Origin: Kangiella sp. TOML190
Lineage (GTDB): Bacteria > Pseudomonadota > Gammaproteobacteria > Enterobacterales > Kangiellaceae
Assembly: GCF_023706045.1 (NCBI RefSeq)
Contig: NZ_BQYL01000001.1
Location: 992,001-1,056,000 of the forward strand
Direction: 5' to 3'
Length of the DNA stretch: 64,000 nucleotides
The translations under genes were made by a program, and so were the position numbers. How positions within the stretch are numbered: position 1 is the stretch's first letter; each line of letters starts with the position of its first letter. A model generated the notes under the pieces. That model saw only the letters and a list, made by a program, of their open reading frames with translations, did not search any database and was not told the origin of the DNA. This document shows, in pieces, positions 1 through 8,271 of this stretch.

Positions 1-876
1 ACCAGCTTGCCAACTTGAGTTTGTTTTTAGAAAGCTGGTTCGACTGCCTGATGGTATGCTTAAGGTTGCGACTTTTGACGTTCCAAAGCCATTGCGAATG
101 GTTAAATAAGGTAAACCTTCTGCTTGCCAATCATGCTTGGCAATATTTAATAGTTGTATTGGTTGATAGTTATCTGGCAAAGGCTGGTCAAGCACTTCTT
201 TAAACTTCGCCAATGCATCGCTGGGGCGCTCGGTCGAAAAATAGGTACGTGCAAAATTCAAAGCGCCAACGCTCGCGCTATAATCCGTCTCGGTTTGACG
301 CTTAACGCCATTGGTGCAATTGATTGGATTATTCTGCCAAGGCGATATGACTGGATTAGAGTCTCCATCACAGCTTTTCGCTTCCTGCGGAATGCGATAA
401 CAGATTCTGCCCTGATTATTGGCATCACTAATTTCTTCAACAATACCATTAACCGTTCGAGAACCGCCTTCACCAACCTCACGTGCCACACACTGATTAT
501 CAATTAGATCTTCGGTGCATTCGCAGGCGGGTAGGCACTCACCAGTTTCGTAATCAACAACTTCATCATCTTGACATGAAACCCCATAGTAATCATAAAG
601 AAGCGCCCATGGGCTATGCTGAACTCCTTTTTGCTTCATTAACCAACCTGCTCCATAAAAATGTAATTGTTTCACGGTGTCGTATCCATAAGAGCAGTAA
701 CGACTTTCATAACCTCTTTCGGCCGCGAATGAAATGCAAGCATTTAAAGCAGCCTGTTCAGTTTCAAAGTAATAGTGGTGTCTAAAGTGACTGCCTTCGA
801 TAACTTCAATAACTTCCGACTCGGATTCTAAAGAGATTAATAGTAATGAGATAAGCAAAGTAAAAAAACGTTTCAC
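1..876 (-). CDS. Secreted Rhs-like protein, N-terminal part (runs off left edge)
   Basis: An uninterrupted minus-strand frame of 292 codons begins at a GTG at 874-876, preceded at 6-8 nt by GGAAA, and continues past base 1. The first 20 or so residues (VKRFFTLLISLLLLISLES) form a signal peptide. Next come an aromatic-rich segment and a Cys-rich stretch (about residues 90-125, with CLPACECTED). From residue 183 the motif NPINC-NG-K-Q-ETDY, followed by LNFARTYFS, resembles the DUF6531 region that opens Rhs/YD-repeat proteins, and SRTSFLKTNSSWQ near the edge fits the next Rhs strand. By analogy, Rhs proteins are large beta-cage proteins that often carry a variable C-terminal toxin. The YD repeats and C-terminus lie outside the window, so the toxin idea is untested. 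The reading frame is certain; the family call is moderate. Confidence 0.72.
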   Translation of the reverse strand, partial: MKRFFTLLISLLLISLESESEVIEVIEGSHFRHHYYFETEQAALNACISFAAERGYESRYCSYGYDTVKQLHFYGAGWLMKQKGVQHSPWALLYDYYGVSCQDDEVVDYETGECLPACECTEDLIDNQCVAREVGEGGSRTVNGIVEEISDANNQGRICYRIPQEAKSCDGDSNPVISPWQNNPINCTNGVKRQTETDYSASVGALNFARTYFSTERPSDALAKFKEVLDQPLPDNYQPIQLLNIAKHDWQAEGLPYLTIRNGFGTSKVATLSIPSGSRTSFLKTNSSWQAG

Positions 877-1003
877 TGGGGTTTCCTTTTTTATTATTCG
901 GACTTAAAGCAGTTTTTTTATAGTCGAAGTCCGTTTCAAATGATGGATAAAGCTTATAGTTACTTATTGCTGAGATCAAGCCTGTTCAAGCAAGGTTTAA
1001 CCC

Positions 1004-1020
1004 CGTCATTGCGAGCGAAG
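1004..1020. repeat. Fragment of a dispersed CGTCATTGCGAGCGAAG repeat
   Basis: The 17-nt word CGTCATTGCGAGCGAAG matches the opening of an intergenic repeat I recall from many proteobacterial genomes. It lies in the 253-nt gap between the Rhs-like gene and ruvX. Only this fragment is visible and no second copy was seen in the window, so it is a weak call. The rest of the gap shows nothing further that I can name. Confidence 0.3.
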
Positions 1021-1129
1021 TTTAAATAGTTTTCTTGTTTGTTGGGATTCTCAAGTTCATCCGAACGTACGAATGTTTATCCCAAGCTAGGTTTGCTCAA
1101 CTCAATATTAAGCCTGTTATTAGAGCTTA

Positions 1130-1567
1130 CTAAACCGATTCAAAATAACTTTTGAGAATTAGCTCGGCGGCGTAGGCGTCGATTTCCTGATTAACTTTTT
1201 TATAGCCGCCGATTTCGAATAAATATTCTTTGACTTCCACAGAGCTTAGCCGCTCGTCGTGTAAAAAGGCGGGCAAGCCAAAACGGCCATGCAGTCTGTC
1301 GGCGAATTTTTTGGCCTTTTGGGTGAACGCTTGTTCACTGTCATCCATATTCAGCGGTAAGCCCACCACGAAAGCATCCACTTGCCATTCTTTGATAAGT
1401 TTTTCGACTTCTTGCCACTGGGGTTGATCGTTTTTGCAGGCAAGAACTGTTAGCGCTTGGGTGGATAAACTCGGCTTATAACCGGTGGCGATGCCAATTC
1501 TTTTTTCACCAAAATCAAAGCTGAGAAAGCGATTGAGCGTCTTTTGGGATTTTACCGACGATATCAT
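1130..1567 (-). CDS. ruvX: Holliday junction resolvase-like protein RuvX/YqgF
   Basis: A 145-residue RNase H-fold nuclease of the YqgF family, the usual length. Family members act on 16S rRNA 5'-end maturation and have been proposed as Holliday junction resolvases. The acidic active-site residues are visible: D18 in FDFGEKRIG, E105 in HDERLSS and D130 in EIDAYAAELIL. GLPLNMD (69-75) is the typical second strand. The ATG directly follows the TAG stop of yqgE (1568-1570), so the two genes are translationally coupled. The pair yqgE-ruvX is conserved in gammaproteobacteria. It is the last gene of the gshB-tonB-yqgE-ruvX run. Confidence 0.95.
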   Translation of the reverse strand: MISSVKSQKTLNRFLSFDFGEKRIGIATGYKPSLSTQALTVLACKNDQPQWQEVEKLIKEWQVDAFVVGLPLNMDDSEQAFTQKAKKFADRLHGRFGLPAFLHDERLSSVEVKEYLFEIGGYKKVNQEIDAYAAELILKSYFESV

Positions 1568-2131
1568 CTAGGCGTGGCCTTCTTGATTGCTTAATTGAGT
1601 CCAGTCAATACCTAACAGCTCGGTTGCTTTATGCCAAACTTGATCGGCAGGGGTATCAAACAACAGATCGGGCGTGGCTTCCACCAATAGCCAAGAGCTG
1701 TCTTCCATTTCTTTTTCCAGCTGGCCTTTTTCCCAGCCGGCATAGCCCAAAGCGATGCGCACTTTTTCCGGCCCTTCGTTTTTAGCAATGGCGCTTAAAA
1801 TATCTTCCGAGGTGGACAATGCCAGTTCATTGGTTACCGTCAGTGACGATTGCCAATTACCAATCGGGCTGTGCAGAATAAAGCCGCGCTCTGGCGACAC
1901 AGGGCCTCCAGCCAGCAGCTTTTCCGCTAACGGTTGATCGCTATTGGTTTCAAATTTAAGGTGATCGAACAGTTCTTGGTAAGTGGCTTCCAAAGGAATA
2001 TTGATGACAATGCCTAAGGCGCCTTCGCTGCTGTGTTCGCAAATATAGGTCACACTGCGGTTAAAGAAGGGATCTTCTAAAGAGGGCATGGCAATCAATA
2101 AGTGATTGGCCAGAGAATTAATTGGCTGCAT
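1568..2131 (-). CDS. yqgE: YqgE/AlgH family protein
   Basis: A 187-residue member of the YqgE/AlgH (DUF179) family. The opening SLANHLLIAMPSLEDPFFNRS and the later GGPVSPERGFILHS are diagnostic of the family. The biochemical role is not established; in Pseudomonas the homologue AlgH was linked to alginate regulation. It is cytoplasmic, without signal peptide. The stop codon abuts the start of ruvX, showing a tight operon. The start ATG at 2129-2131 is the only one that keeps the conserved N-terminus. Confidence 0.95.
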   Translation of the reverse strand: MQPINSLANHLLIAMPSLEDPFFNRSVTYICEHSSEGALGIVINIPLEATYQELFDHLKFETNSDQPLAEKLLAGGPVSPERGFILHSPIGNWQSSLTVTNELALSTSEDILSAIAKNEGPEKVRIALGYAGWEKGQLEKEMEDSSWLLVEATPDLLFDTPADQVWHKATELLGIDWTQLSNQEGHA

Positions 2132-2200
2132 AGGGCAATTATATCAGGTCTAATATTAGAGGTTAAACAAACTTATTGGCTAGAGCTTACTAGAGAGTAT

Positions 2201-3106
2201 TTATTTACTGGAGCTGCTGTTAACGCCGCGCCCCGGATCAAAATTCATTACACGCACGATTTCTAAAGTATTTTTTTGTTGGCGAATGGATTCAGGCAAA
2301 GGATCGAAAGGCGCCGCCAAACGAATAAGCTCTTTGGCGGTTTCGTCAATGAGCGCATTGCCCGAAGCTTTCTCGATGGAGACCGCTAATAATTCACCTT
2401 GCTTGCCGATCACTACTCGTACGGTAGGCGAACCTTGACCAAGTTTTTGCGAGATAGGAATATAGTGGCGGTTGCCAACGGCCAGGACTTTGTTGCGCCA
2501 GGCTTCTAAATAGGGTGCTTCATCGGGCGAGGCCATCACTGATGCTGCAATTCCTTCTTCTTTAATGCCGCGAGTATCAAGCTTATCTTGCAAATCTTGC
2601 TCAAGGTTCATTTGCTTTAAAAGCTCCGGATCCGGAGAGATCTCCGCCAATTCTTCAACCGTCTGCTCAATTGGTTTTGGCTCTTCTAAAGGATTGGCAT
2701 TAACCGTTCGATTACCTTGACTACTGGTAACTAGGCTTTGGTTAGCAAGCATTTTAGCCTGCTGCGGATCCACTTCAAGGCTCGGTGTTGCGGTCACGCC
2801 TTCGGTGGTTTTAAAGTGTTCCAATTCGGTGGTGGGGCGTTCGGCCTGTTCGGCACTGCCTGCACCAATTTGATTGTTTTGACCTACGAAATCAGGATTT
2901 TCAGGGGCTTCTAAACTGGCACGATGGGCCAGAGTTACGTCTAGCGACAGGGGTACTGGGCTCGATTCGGCTGACGGTAATACAAAACGAACCCCAAATA
3001 TCAGCAAAAAATGCACTGCAATGGCTAAAAAAATGGCAAACCGCAGTCGATCACTGTCAGTAACCACCCGTTCTTGTAGCTTTACTGCGGTTTTAGCTTG
3101 TGCCAT
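2201..3106 (-). CDS. TonB-like energy transducer
   Basis: A 301-residue protein with a short cytoplasmic N-terminus, one membrane anchor at about residues 23-42 (FAIFLAIAVHFLLIFGVRF), a long polar periplasmic spacer and a C-terminal TonB domain (about 205-295: YLEAWRNKVLAVGN, PTVRVVIGKQGEL). TonB proteins couple the proton-motive force, through ExbB/ExbD, to outer-membrane receptors. No exbBD is near. Its place between yqgE and gshB next to the Pil-Chp cluster matches TonB3 (PA0406) of Pseudomonas aeruginosa, which has been linked to twitching; that role here is inference. The start ATG has AGGA at the right distance (AGGACTCATG). Confidence 0.88.
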   Translation of the reverse strand: MAQAKTAVKLQERVVTDSDRLRFAIFLAIAVHFLLIFGVRFVLPSAESSPVPLSLDVTLAHRASLEAPENPDFVGQNNQIGAGSAEQAERPTTELEHFKTTEGVTATPSLEVDPQQAKMLANQSLVTSSQGNRTVNANPLEEPKPIEQTVEELAEISPDPELLKQMNLEQDLQDKLDTRGIKEEGIAASVMASPDEAPYLEAWRNKVLAVGNRHYIPISQKLGQGSPTVRVVIGKQGELLAVSIEKASGNALIDETAKELIRLAAPFDPLPESIRQQKNTLEIVRVMNFDPGRGVNSSSSK

Positions 3107-3210
3107 GAGTCCTTTTGCCTTGAATTTGTGCTTGGGGTTTTCTTCTTGGATTCAGTGGCATAGTAGCAAGCATTGATTCTTTTCGTAAGTTTTATTGCTA
3201 GCCAGTGTTG

Positions 3211-4158
3211 TTATTCTAGCTGAGCTTCCACCGCATCAAACAGCTTAGCGGCGATGTTAATGCCATACTCATCTTGCAATTCTCGCATACAAGTTGGGCT
3301 GGTAACGTTGATTTCGGTAACATAATCGCCAATCATATCTAAGCCCACGAAATAAAGTCCTCGCTTGACCAGATCCGGTGCTATTTGTTGAGCGATGGCT
3401 AGTTCCTTTTCTGTGATCGGCATTGGCACGCCGCTACCGCCAGCAGCTAAGTTACCTCGGGTTTCACCCTGTGGAGGAATTCGCGCCAAGGTATAGGGAA
3501 TCACTTCGCCATTGACCACTAGAATACGCTTATCGCCCGCGGTGATTTCGGGAATAAACTTTTGCGCCATCGCTAGCTGCTTGCCATGTTCGGTTAGGGT
3601 TTCGATGATCACCGATAAATTGGGGTCGCCTTGTTTTACCCTGAAAATCGAAGCGCCGCCCATGCCGTCGAGCGGTTTTAAAATCACGTCTTGGTGTTGC
3701 GCCAAAAACTGCTCAAATTGTGCTTTATTGGCGGCAACTAGGGTTTCTGGGGTAAATTGCGGAAACCAGGCGGTGTAGAGTTTTTCATTACAGTCGCGCA
3801 GGCTGCGCGGATTGTTCACAACCATGGCGCCTTGTTCTTGCGCCAATTCCAGCAGGTAGGTGCTGTAGATATAGTCCATATTAAAGGGCGGATCTTTGCG
3901 CATAAAGGCGAAACTGAAGTCTGCTAAAGCTCTTATTTCAGTGGGCTCTAGCTTATAGTGATTACCTACTTCATTGTAAACTTGTGCCTTTTGGCAAGAA
4001 GCGACAATTTTTGTCGATCTAAGGCTTAAATCCTGCGGCTGGCAATAATAAATATCCCAATTACGCTCTTGTGCCTCGAGCAGAAATCCAAAGCTGGTGT
4101 CCTTCTTAATGTTAATTTTTTCGATCGGATCCATGATCATGAGCAGCGAGTAAGTCAT
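3211..4158 (-). CDS. gshB: Glutathione synthetase
   Basis: ATP-grasp ligase joining gamma-glutamylcysteine and glycine, the second step of glutathione synthesis in the cytosol. The N-terminus IMDPIEKINIKKDTSF is the conserved GshB signature; PLDGMGGASIFR and GLDMIGDYVTEINVTSP are the ATP-grasp and metal-binding strands. About 315 residues, as in E. coli. The open frame reaches upstream to an ATG at 4182, which would add MIDLIDFF; I prefer the ATG at 4158 because it puts the conserved core near the N-terminus. Divergent from pilG, with a 270-nt intergenic region that should hold both promoters. Confidence 0.95.
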   Translation of the reverse strand: MTYSLLMIMDPIEKINIKKDTSFGFLLEAQERNWDIYYCQPQDLSLRSTKIVASCQKAQVYNEVGNHYKLEPTEIRALADFSFAFMRKDPPFNMDYIYSTYLLELAQEQGAMVVNNPRSLRDCNEKLYTAWFPQFTPETLVAANKAQFEQFLAQHQDVILKPLDGMGGASIFRVKQGDPNLSVIIETLTEHGKQLAMAQKFIPEITAGDKRILVVNGEVIPYTLARIPPQGETRGNLAAGGSGVPMPITEKELAIAQQIAPDLVKRGLYFVGLDMIGDYVTEINVTSPTCMRELQDEYGINIAAKLFDAVEAQLE

Positions 4159-4427
4159 AAAAAAGTCAATTAAATCAATCAATGACTAAGGTTATCATCA
4201 AATATCCTGCGAAATCCATCACAAGCTTGGCAATAAAGGCGTAAAAATTATTGACATAAAAGGCTCATAAATGACTTGCAACAGGGTCTGAAGCGCTTTA
4301 GGCTATATTTCGTAGGAGCTTTACCAGCTAGGGATAAGTATGATACAAAGACCATATAAGAAAAAAAGTTAAGTTGTTAAGCTAACCTATTAATTAAATT
4401 AGCTATTTTAATTCGGGTATCCCAACA

Positions 4428-4811
4428 ATGAGCGATTTATTTGCAGGACTGAAGGTCATGGTCGTGGACGATAGTAAAACTATCCGCCGGACGGCTGAAA
4501 CTTTGCTTAAAAAACAAGGATGTGAGGTGGTCACCGGGGTCGATGGTTACGATGCCTTATCTAAGATTGCCGACTACAAGCCAGATATCATATTTATTGA
4601 CATTATGATGCCGCGTTTAGACGGCTATCAAACTTGTGCCTTGGTAAAAAGCAATAAAGAATTTGGTAAAACTCCAATCATTATGCTGTCGAGTAAGGAC
4701 GGTGTTTTTGATAAGGCCAAAGGACGTGTGGTGGGATCGGATAATTATCTAACTAAACCCTTTAGTCGTGACGAACTCTTGAATGCAATCAGTGGCCAAT
4801 TAAGTGATTAG
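4428..4811 (+). CDS. pilG: Type IV pilus response regulator PilG
   Basis: A stand-alone CheY-like receiver of 127 residues. The acidic pocket is D14-D15, the phosphoacceptor D58 (IIFIDIMMPRLDG), and the conserved Lys sits in YLTKPFS. The segment LKVMVVDDSKTIRRTAETLL is nearly identical to Pseudomonas PilG as I recall it. In that system PilG, phosphorylated by ChpA, promotes pilus extension and cAMP production. First gene of pilGHIJ-chpA-chpC. The upstream 245 nt contain a TTGACA at 4251-4256 but no well-spaced -10, so no promoter is called. Confidence 0.96.
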   Translation: MSDLFAGLKVMVVDDSKTIRRTAETLLKKQGCEVVTGVDGYDALSKIADYKPDIIFIDIMMPRLDGYQTCALVKSNKEFGKTPIIMLSSKDGVFDKAKGRVVGSDNYLTKPFSRDELLNAISGQLSD

Positions 4812-4893
4812 CCGGCAAAAATTAGTTATTCAAAAAATTTAATGAGTGATGTAAACATCACTACTCACATTTTAGCAAAGAGGTATTGAAGAT

Positions 4894-5259
4894 ATGGCGC
4901 GTGTACTAATTGTGGATGATTCACCCACAGAAGCTCATATCCTGACAGGTATTTTAGAAAAAAATGGTCATCAGGTAATCACGGCTCCCGATGGTGAGTC
5001 GGGCATCGTTTCGGCAAAGGCCAACAATCCTGATGTGATTTTAATGGACGTAGTGATGCCTGGCTTGAATGGCTTTCAGGCAACGCGTCAACTAAAACGC
5101 GATAACGCTACCTCTGGGATCCCGGTGATTATCGTGTCTACCAAATCTCAAGCCACAGACCGAGTCTGGGGGATGCGTCAAGGCGCTAACGACTATATCA
5201 CCAAACCGGTAGATGAGTCGGCCTTGATGGAGTCGTTAAACAACGTGCTTGGTGGCTAA
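4894..5259 (+). CDS. pilH: Type IV pilus response regulator PilH
   Basis: The second single-domain receiver, 121 residues, with acid pair D8-D9, phosphoacceptor D52 (VILMDVVMPGLNGFQ) and Lys in YITKPVDE. ARVLIVDDSPTEAHIL is the PilH-type N-terminus. In Pseudomonas PilH opposes PilG and favours pilus retraction, possibly as a phosphate sink. An AAGAGG ribosome site precedes the ATG by about 10 nt. It ends 3 nt before pilI, so the two are coupled. Confidence 0.96.
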   Translation: MARVLIVDDSPTEAHILTGILEKNGHQVITAPDGESGIVSAKANNPDVILMDVVMPGLNGFQATRQLKRDNATSGIPVIIVSTKSQATDRVWGMRQGANDYITKPVDESALMESLNNVLGG

Positions 5260-5262
5260 TCT

Positions 5263-5820
5263 ATGGCGAAGCGTAGCGGTAACAAGTCGATGGATGTAGT
5301 TGAACTCTTAGCTACCATTGAGCAACGTAGCCGCACTCACAAAGAATCGCTGCCGGAACACGATGTTCGCGGTACGTCTTTTTGGAGCGGCGTTAGCTTT
5401 CGCTTGAGCGGTGTTGATTATTTGGCTTCGCTCGATGAAATCCACGAAATTATTCCAATCCCAGAAACCACTAAGGTTCCTGGAGTTAAGCCTTGGCTAA
5501 AAGGTGTTGCCAATCTGCGCGGGGTCTTATTAACGCTGGTAGATTTGCAGGAATTTTTAGGCCGTCCCAGTTCGCGCAATGTACTCAATCAAAGGGTGTT
5601 GGTTTTAGACCAAAAGGGCTCTTATTTGGGTTTGATTGTGGATCAGGTTACCGGCATGCAGCATTTTGATAAAAATGATGTATTAGAAAAAGGCTTAACC
5701 GCCGATGCTGCGGTAGCGCCCTATGTGGTTGCTGCCTTTGAGAAAGAACAAGAAGTATGGCGAGTGTTCGGGATGAATGAGCTGGCGGAAAGTGCCGCGC
5801 TTCATCAAATCGCTGTCTAA
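5263..5820 (+). CDS. pilI: CheW-like adaptor PilI
   Basis: A 185-residue protein made of one CheW domain (about 45-180: FRLSGVDYLASLDEIHEIIP, VANLRGVLLTLVDLQEFLG, LGLIVDQVTGM). CheW proteins bridge chemoreceptors and the CheA-type kinase; PilI is expected to link PilJ to ChpA. It starts 3 nt after pilH with no separate ribosome site, so it probably depends on coupling. The first 40 residues are polar and lack a recognised domain. Confidence 0.94.
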   Translation: MAKRSGNKSMDVVELLATIEQRSRTHKESLPEHDVRGTSFWSGVSFRLSGVDYLASLDEIHEIIPIPETTKVPGVKPWLKGVANLRGVLLTLVDLQEFLGRPSSRNVLNQRVLVLDQKGSYLGLIVDQVTGMQHFDKNDVLEKGLTADAAVAPYVVAAFEKEQEVWRVFGMNELAESAALHQIAV

Positions 5821-5872
5821 TCAATTTTTAGTTTTTAATTTTAGTTGTTGATCAACGTCTCGGGAGCAACTC

Positions 5873-8170
5873 ATGAGTGAGACCAAAGTAAAACAGGGCA
5901 AACAAGGCTCTAACTTTATTATCGTATTATTGGTATTGGCGCTGATTGCATTCGCCGTCAATGCAATCTACGGTGCAATTCAGTCTGGTAATGTCGCTAA
6001 GCGGGTGGCACTAGCTTCAGAAATGAAGGTATTGTCGCAGCAGATTTCTACTAACGCTACCGAGGCCGCTAAGGGTACTCAAGCAGCGTTTGCGGATTTG
6101 GATACGGCGACCAATAAGTTCAACCAGAATTTACGTTATCTGATGGATGGTGATGCCACTTCTGGTTTGCCAGCTTCGCCTGCGGCGATCAAAAATAATC
6201 AGCTAACGCAGTTGAGTAACTTGTGGCAAACGGTCAATGAGAATACCGATAAAATCTTGGAAAACCGAGATGTGGTTAATCAGATGTTCAGTAACTCGCA
6301 AGAGTTAAATCAGCTGATCCCGAATTTGCAAAGCCAGTATGACAGCGTTATTGATACCCTTTTAGATTCTCGCGCCAGTGGTAGCGAAGTTCATCAAGCA
6401 ACGCGTCAAAAATGGTTAGCTGAGCGGATTTCATCTGGCCTACAAAAAGTATTCCGTGGTGGTGAAGAAGCAAAGTTAGCATCGGAGAACTTTGGTCAAG
6501 ACGTGGATACCTTTGGTGCTAACCTTGAAGGTCAGTTAAACGGTGATGAAATTTTAGAGGTTCGTCGTGTTGCCAACGCAAGCGCTCGCTCCGCGCTTGA
6601 GTCAATCGTCGACGTTTACCAAAACGTTAATGACCGAGTTGATTACATTGTATTTAGTACTCCAAAGTTATTTGAAGTACAGTCTGCATCGGATGCGATT
6701 TTCGCGAGTTCCGATGAACTATTACAAGATACTCAGAAAGTTGAAACGGCTTATACCAGCCAAACTACTAGCTTAACCGAGTTTGGTAGTATCGCAATTT
6801 CAGGTGCTTTATTCGCATTGGTTCTATTGTTGCTGGTGTTGTTGTACCTAAGTCAGCGTAAGGCGGAAAAATCACGCTTAAAAGAGTCAGAAGTTGCGGC
6901 GGAAAAAGAAAAAGAAGAAAACGCCCAGAACCAGGAAGCGATTATCCGATTGCTTGATGAGATCGACAGCTTGGCAGATGGTGACTTGACGGTAAAGGCA
7001 ACCGTAACCGAGGACTTCACAGGTGCTATTGCTGACTCCTTTAACTTAACTATTGACCAGTTGCGTGGTGTGGTAGGAACCATTAACGATGCGGTAAAAC
7101 AAGTATCGAAATCTACCGATGAAACTCAACAAACCTCGATGGCATTAGCCGAAGCTTCGCGCCAACAAGCGCAAGAAATTACCGGAGCTTCTGCCGCGAT
7201 TAATGAGATGGCTGCTTCGATCGAGCAGGTATCTACCAACGCATCTGAATCTTCTCAGGTTGCGGAAAAATCGGTAGAAATCGCCAAAAAAGGCGGAGCG
7301 GTTGTACGAAATACGATTAAAGGGATGGATACCATTCGTGAGCAGATTCAAGAAACCTCGAAACGTATTAAGCGTCTTGGTGAGTCGTCGCAAGAGATTG
7401 GTAACATCGTATCTTTGATTAACGATATTGCTGACCAAACCAACATTCTGGCACTAAACGCAGCGATTCAGGCATCGGCGGCAGGTGAAGCCGGTCGTGG
7501 TTTCGCGGTTGTTGCGGATGAGGTACAACGACTGGCGGAACGTTCTGGTAACGCAACTAAGCAGATTGAAGCGCTAGTAAAAACCATTCAGAATGATACT
7601 AACGAAGCAGTAATCTCGATGGAAGATACCACCTCTGAAGTTGTTCGCGGTGCTCGTTTGGCGCAAGACGCGGGTGTTTCTCTAGAAGAAATTGAAAACG
7701 TATCGACCAATCTGGCAGATTTGATTCAATCGATTTCAAACGCTGCACGCCAACAGGCAGCTTCCGCAGGTCACGTATCTAATACCATGACCATTATTCA
7801 GGAAATTACTTCACAAACTTCTGACGGTACTACAGAAACTGCTCGCTCGATTGGTGAGTTGGCTGAACTTTCTGAAGGTTTGCGTCGTTCGGTTGCCGGC
7901 TTTAAGTTGGACTCTAGTAACGAAGATTACTATGGTGCTGACGCGGCTGCTAGCCAACAGTATGACGAAGTCTCGATCGAGGATATGCTCGAGCAAACCG
8001 AAGAAGATATGATGGAAGCTGAAAGAGAGTTTGAGGATGTTGAACAGCAAATCGATGAACTTGATGAAGACTTATCAAAAGAAGAGCCGCAAATGAGCGA
8101 AGAATCTGATTTTGATGATTTAGAAGAGTTGTTTGCTGAAGAAACTGAATCAACTGAAAAAACTCTTTAA
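5873..8170 (+). CDS. pilJ: Type IV pilus methyl-accepting chemoreceptor PilJ
   Basis: A 765-residue membrane receptor. TM1 lies at about 14-35, a helical periplasmic PilJ-type sensor region at about 40-300, TM2 at about 303-325, then a HAMP-like linker and the MCP signalling coiled coil. The hairpin tip is conserved (INDIADQTNILALNAAIQAS, residues about 513-532, then AGEAGRGFAVVADEVQRLAE). It should sense surface or pilus state and control ChpA through PilI and ChpC. It is about 80 residues longer than Pseudomonas PilJ because of an acidic tail (about 680-765, rich in E and D) after the usual C-terminus. GGGAG precedes the ATG at a good distance. Confidence 0.96.
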   Translation: MSETKVKQGKQGSNFIIVLLVLALIAFAVNAIYGAIQSGNVAKRVALASEMKVLSQQISTNATEAAKGTQAAFADLDTATNKFNQNLRYLMDGDATSGLPASPAAIKNNQLTQLSNLWQTVNENTDKILENRDVVNQMFSNSQELNQLIPNLQSQYDSVIDTLLDSRASGSEVHQATRQKWLAERISSGLQKVFRGGEEAKLASENFGQDVDTFGANLEGQLNGDEILEVRRVANASARSALESIVDVYQNVNDRVDYIVFSTPKLFEVQSASDAIFASSDELLQDTQKVETAYTSQTTSLTEFGSIAISGALFALVLLLLVLLYLSQRKAEKSRLKESEVAAEKEKEENAQNQEAIIRLLDEIDSLADGDLTVKATVTEDFTGAIADSFNLTIDQLRGVVGTINDAVKQVSKSTDETQQTSMALAEASRQQAQEITGASAAINEMAASIEQVSTNASESSQVAEKSVEIAKKGGAVVRNTIKGMDTIREQIQETSKRIKRLGESSQEIGNIVSLINDIADQTNILALNAAIQASAAGEAGRGFAVVADEVQRLAERSGNATKQIEALVKTIQNDTNEAVISMEDTTSEVVRGARLAQDAGVSLEEIENVSTNLADLIQSISNAARQQAASAGHVSNTMTIIQEITSQTSDGTTETARSIGELAELSEGLRRSVAGFKLDSSNEDYYGADAAASQQYDEVSIEDMLEQTEEDMMEAEREFEDVEQQIDELDEDLSKEEPQMSEESDFDDLEELFAEETESTEKTL

Positions 8171-8271
8171 TTCAGTTCGATAATTTGATTTAGAACTCCA
8201 AGGTTGGAGTTCTAAGAAATGTTCCATACTTCAAACTCTTAAATAAGAATAATCTTGAAGTTAATAACGGT

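Noticed and set aside
15-785. Several plus-strand ORFs (62-117 aa) and an 81-residue minus ORF at 258-503
   Set aside because: They lie within, and out of frame with, the continuous 292-codon Rhs-like frame on the minus strand; none has a recognisable domain.
4251-4256. TTGACA upstream of pilG as a sigma-70 -35 box
   Set aside because: No acceptable -10 lies 16-18 nt downstream, so the promoter is not called.
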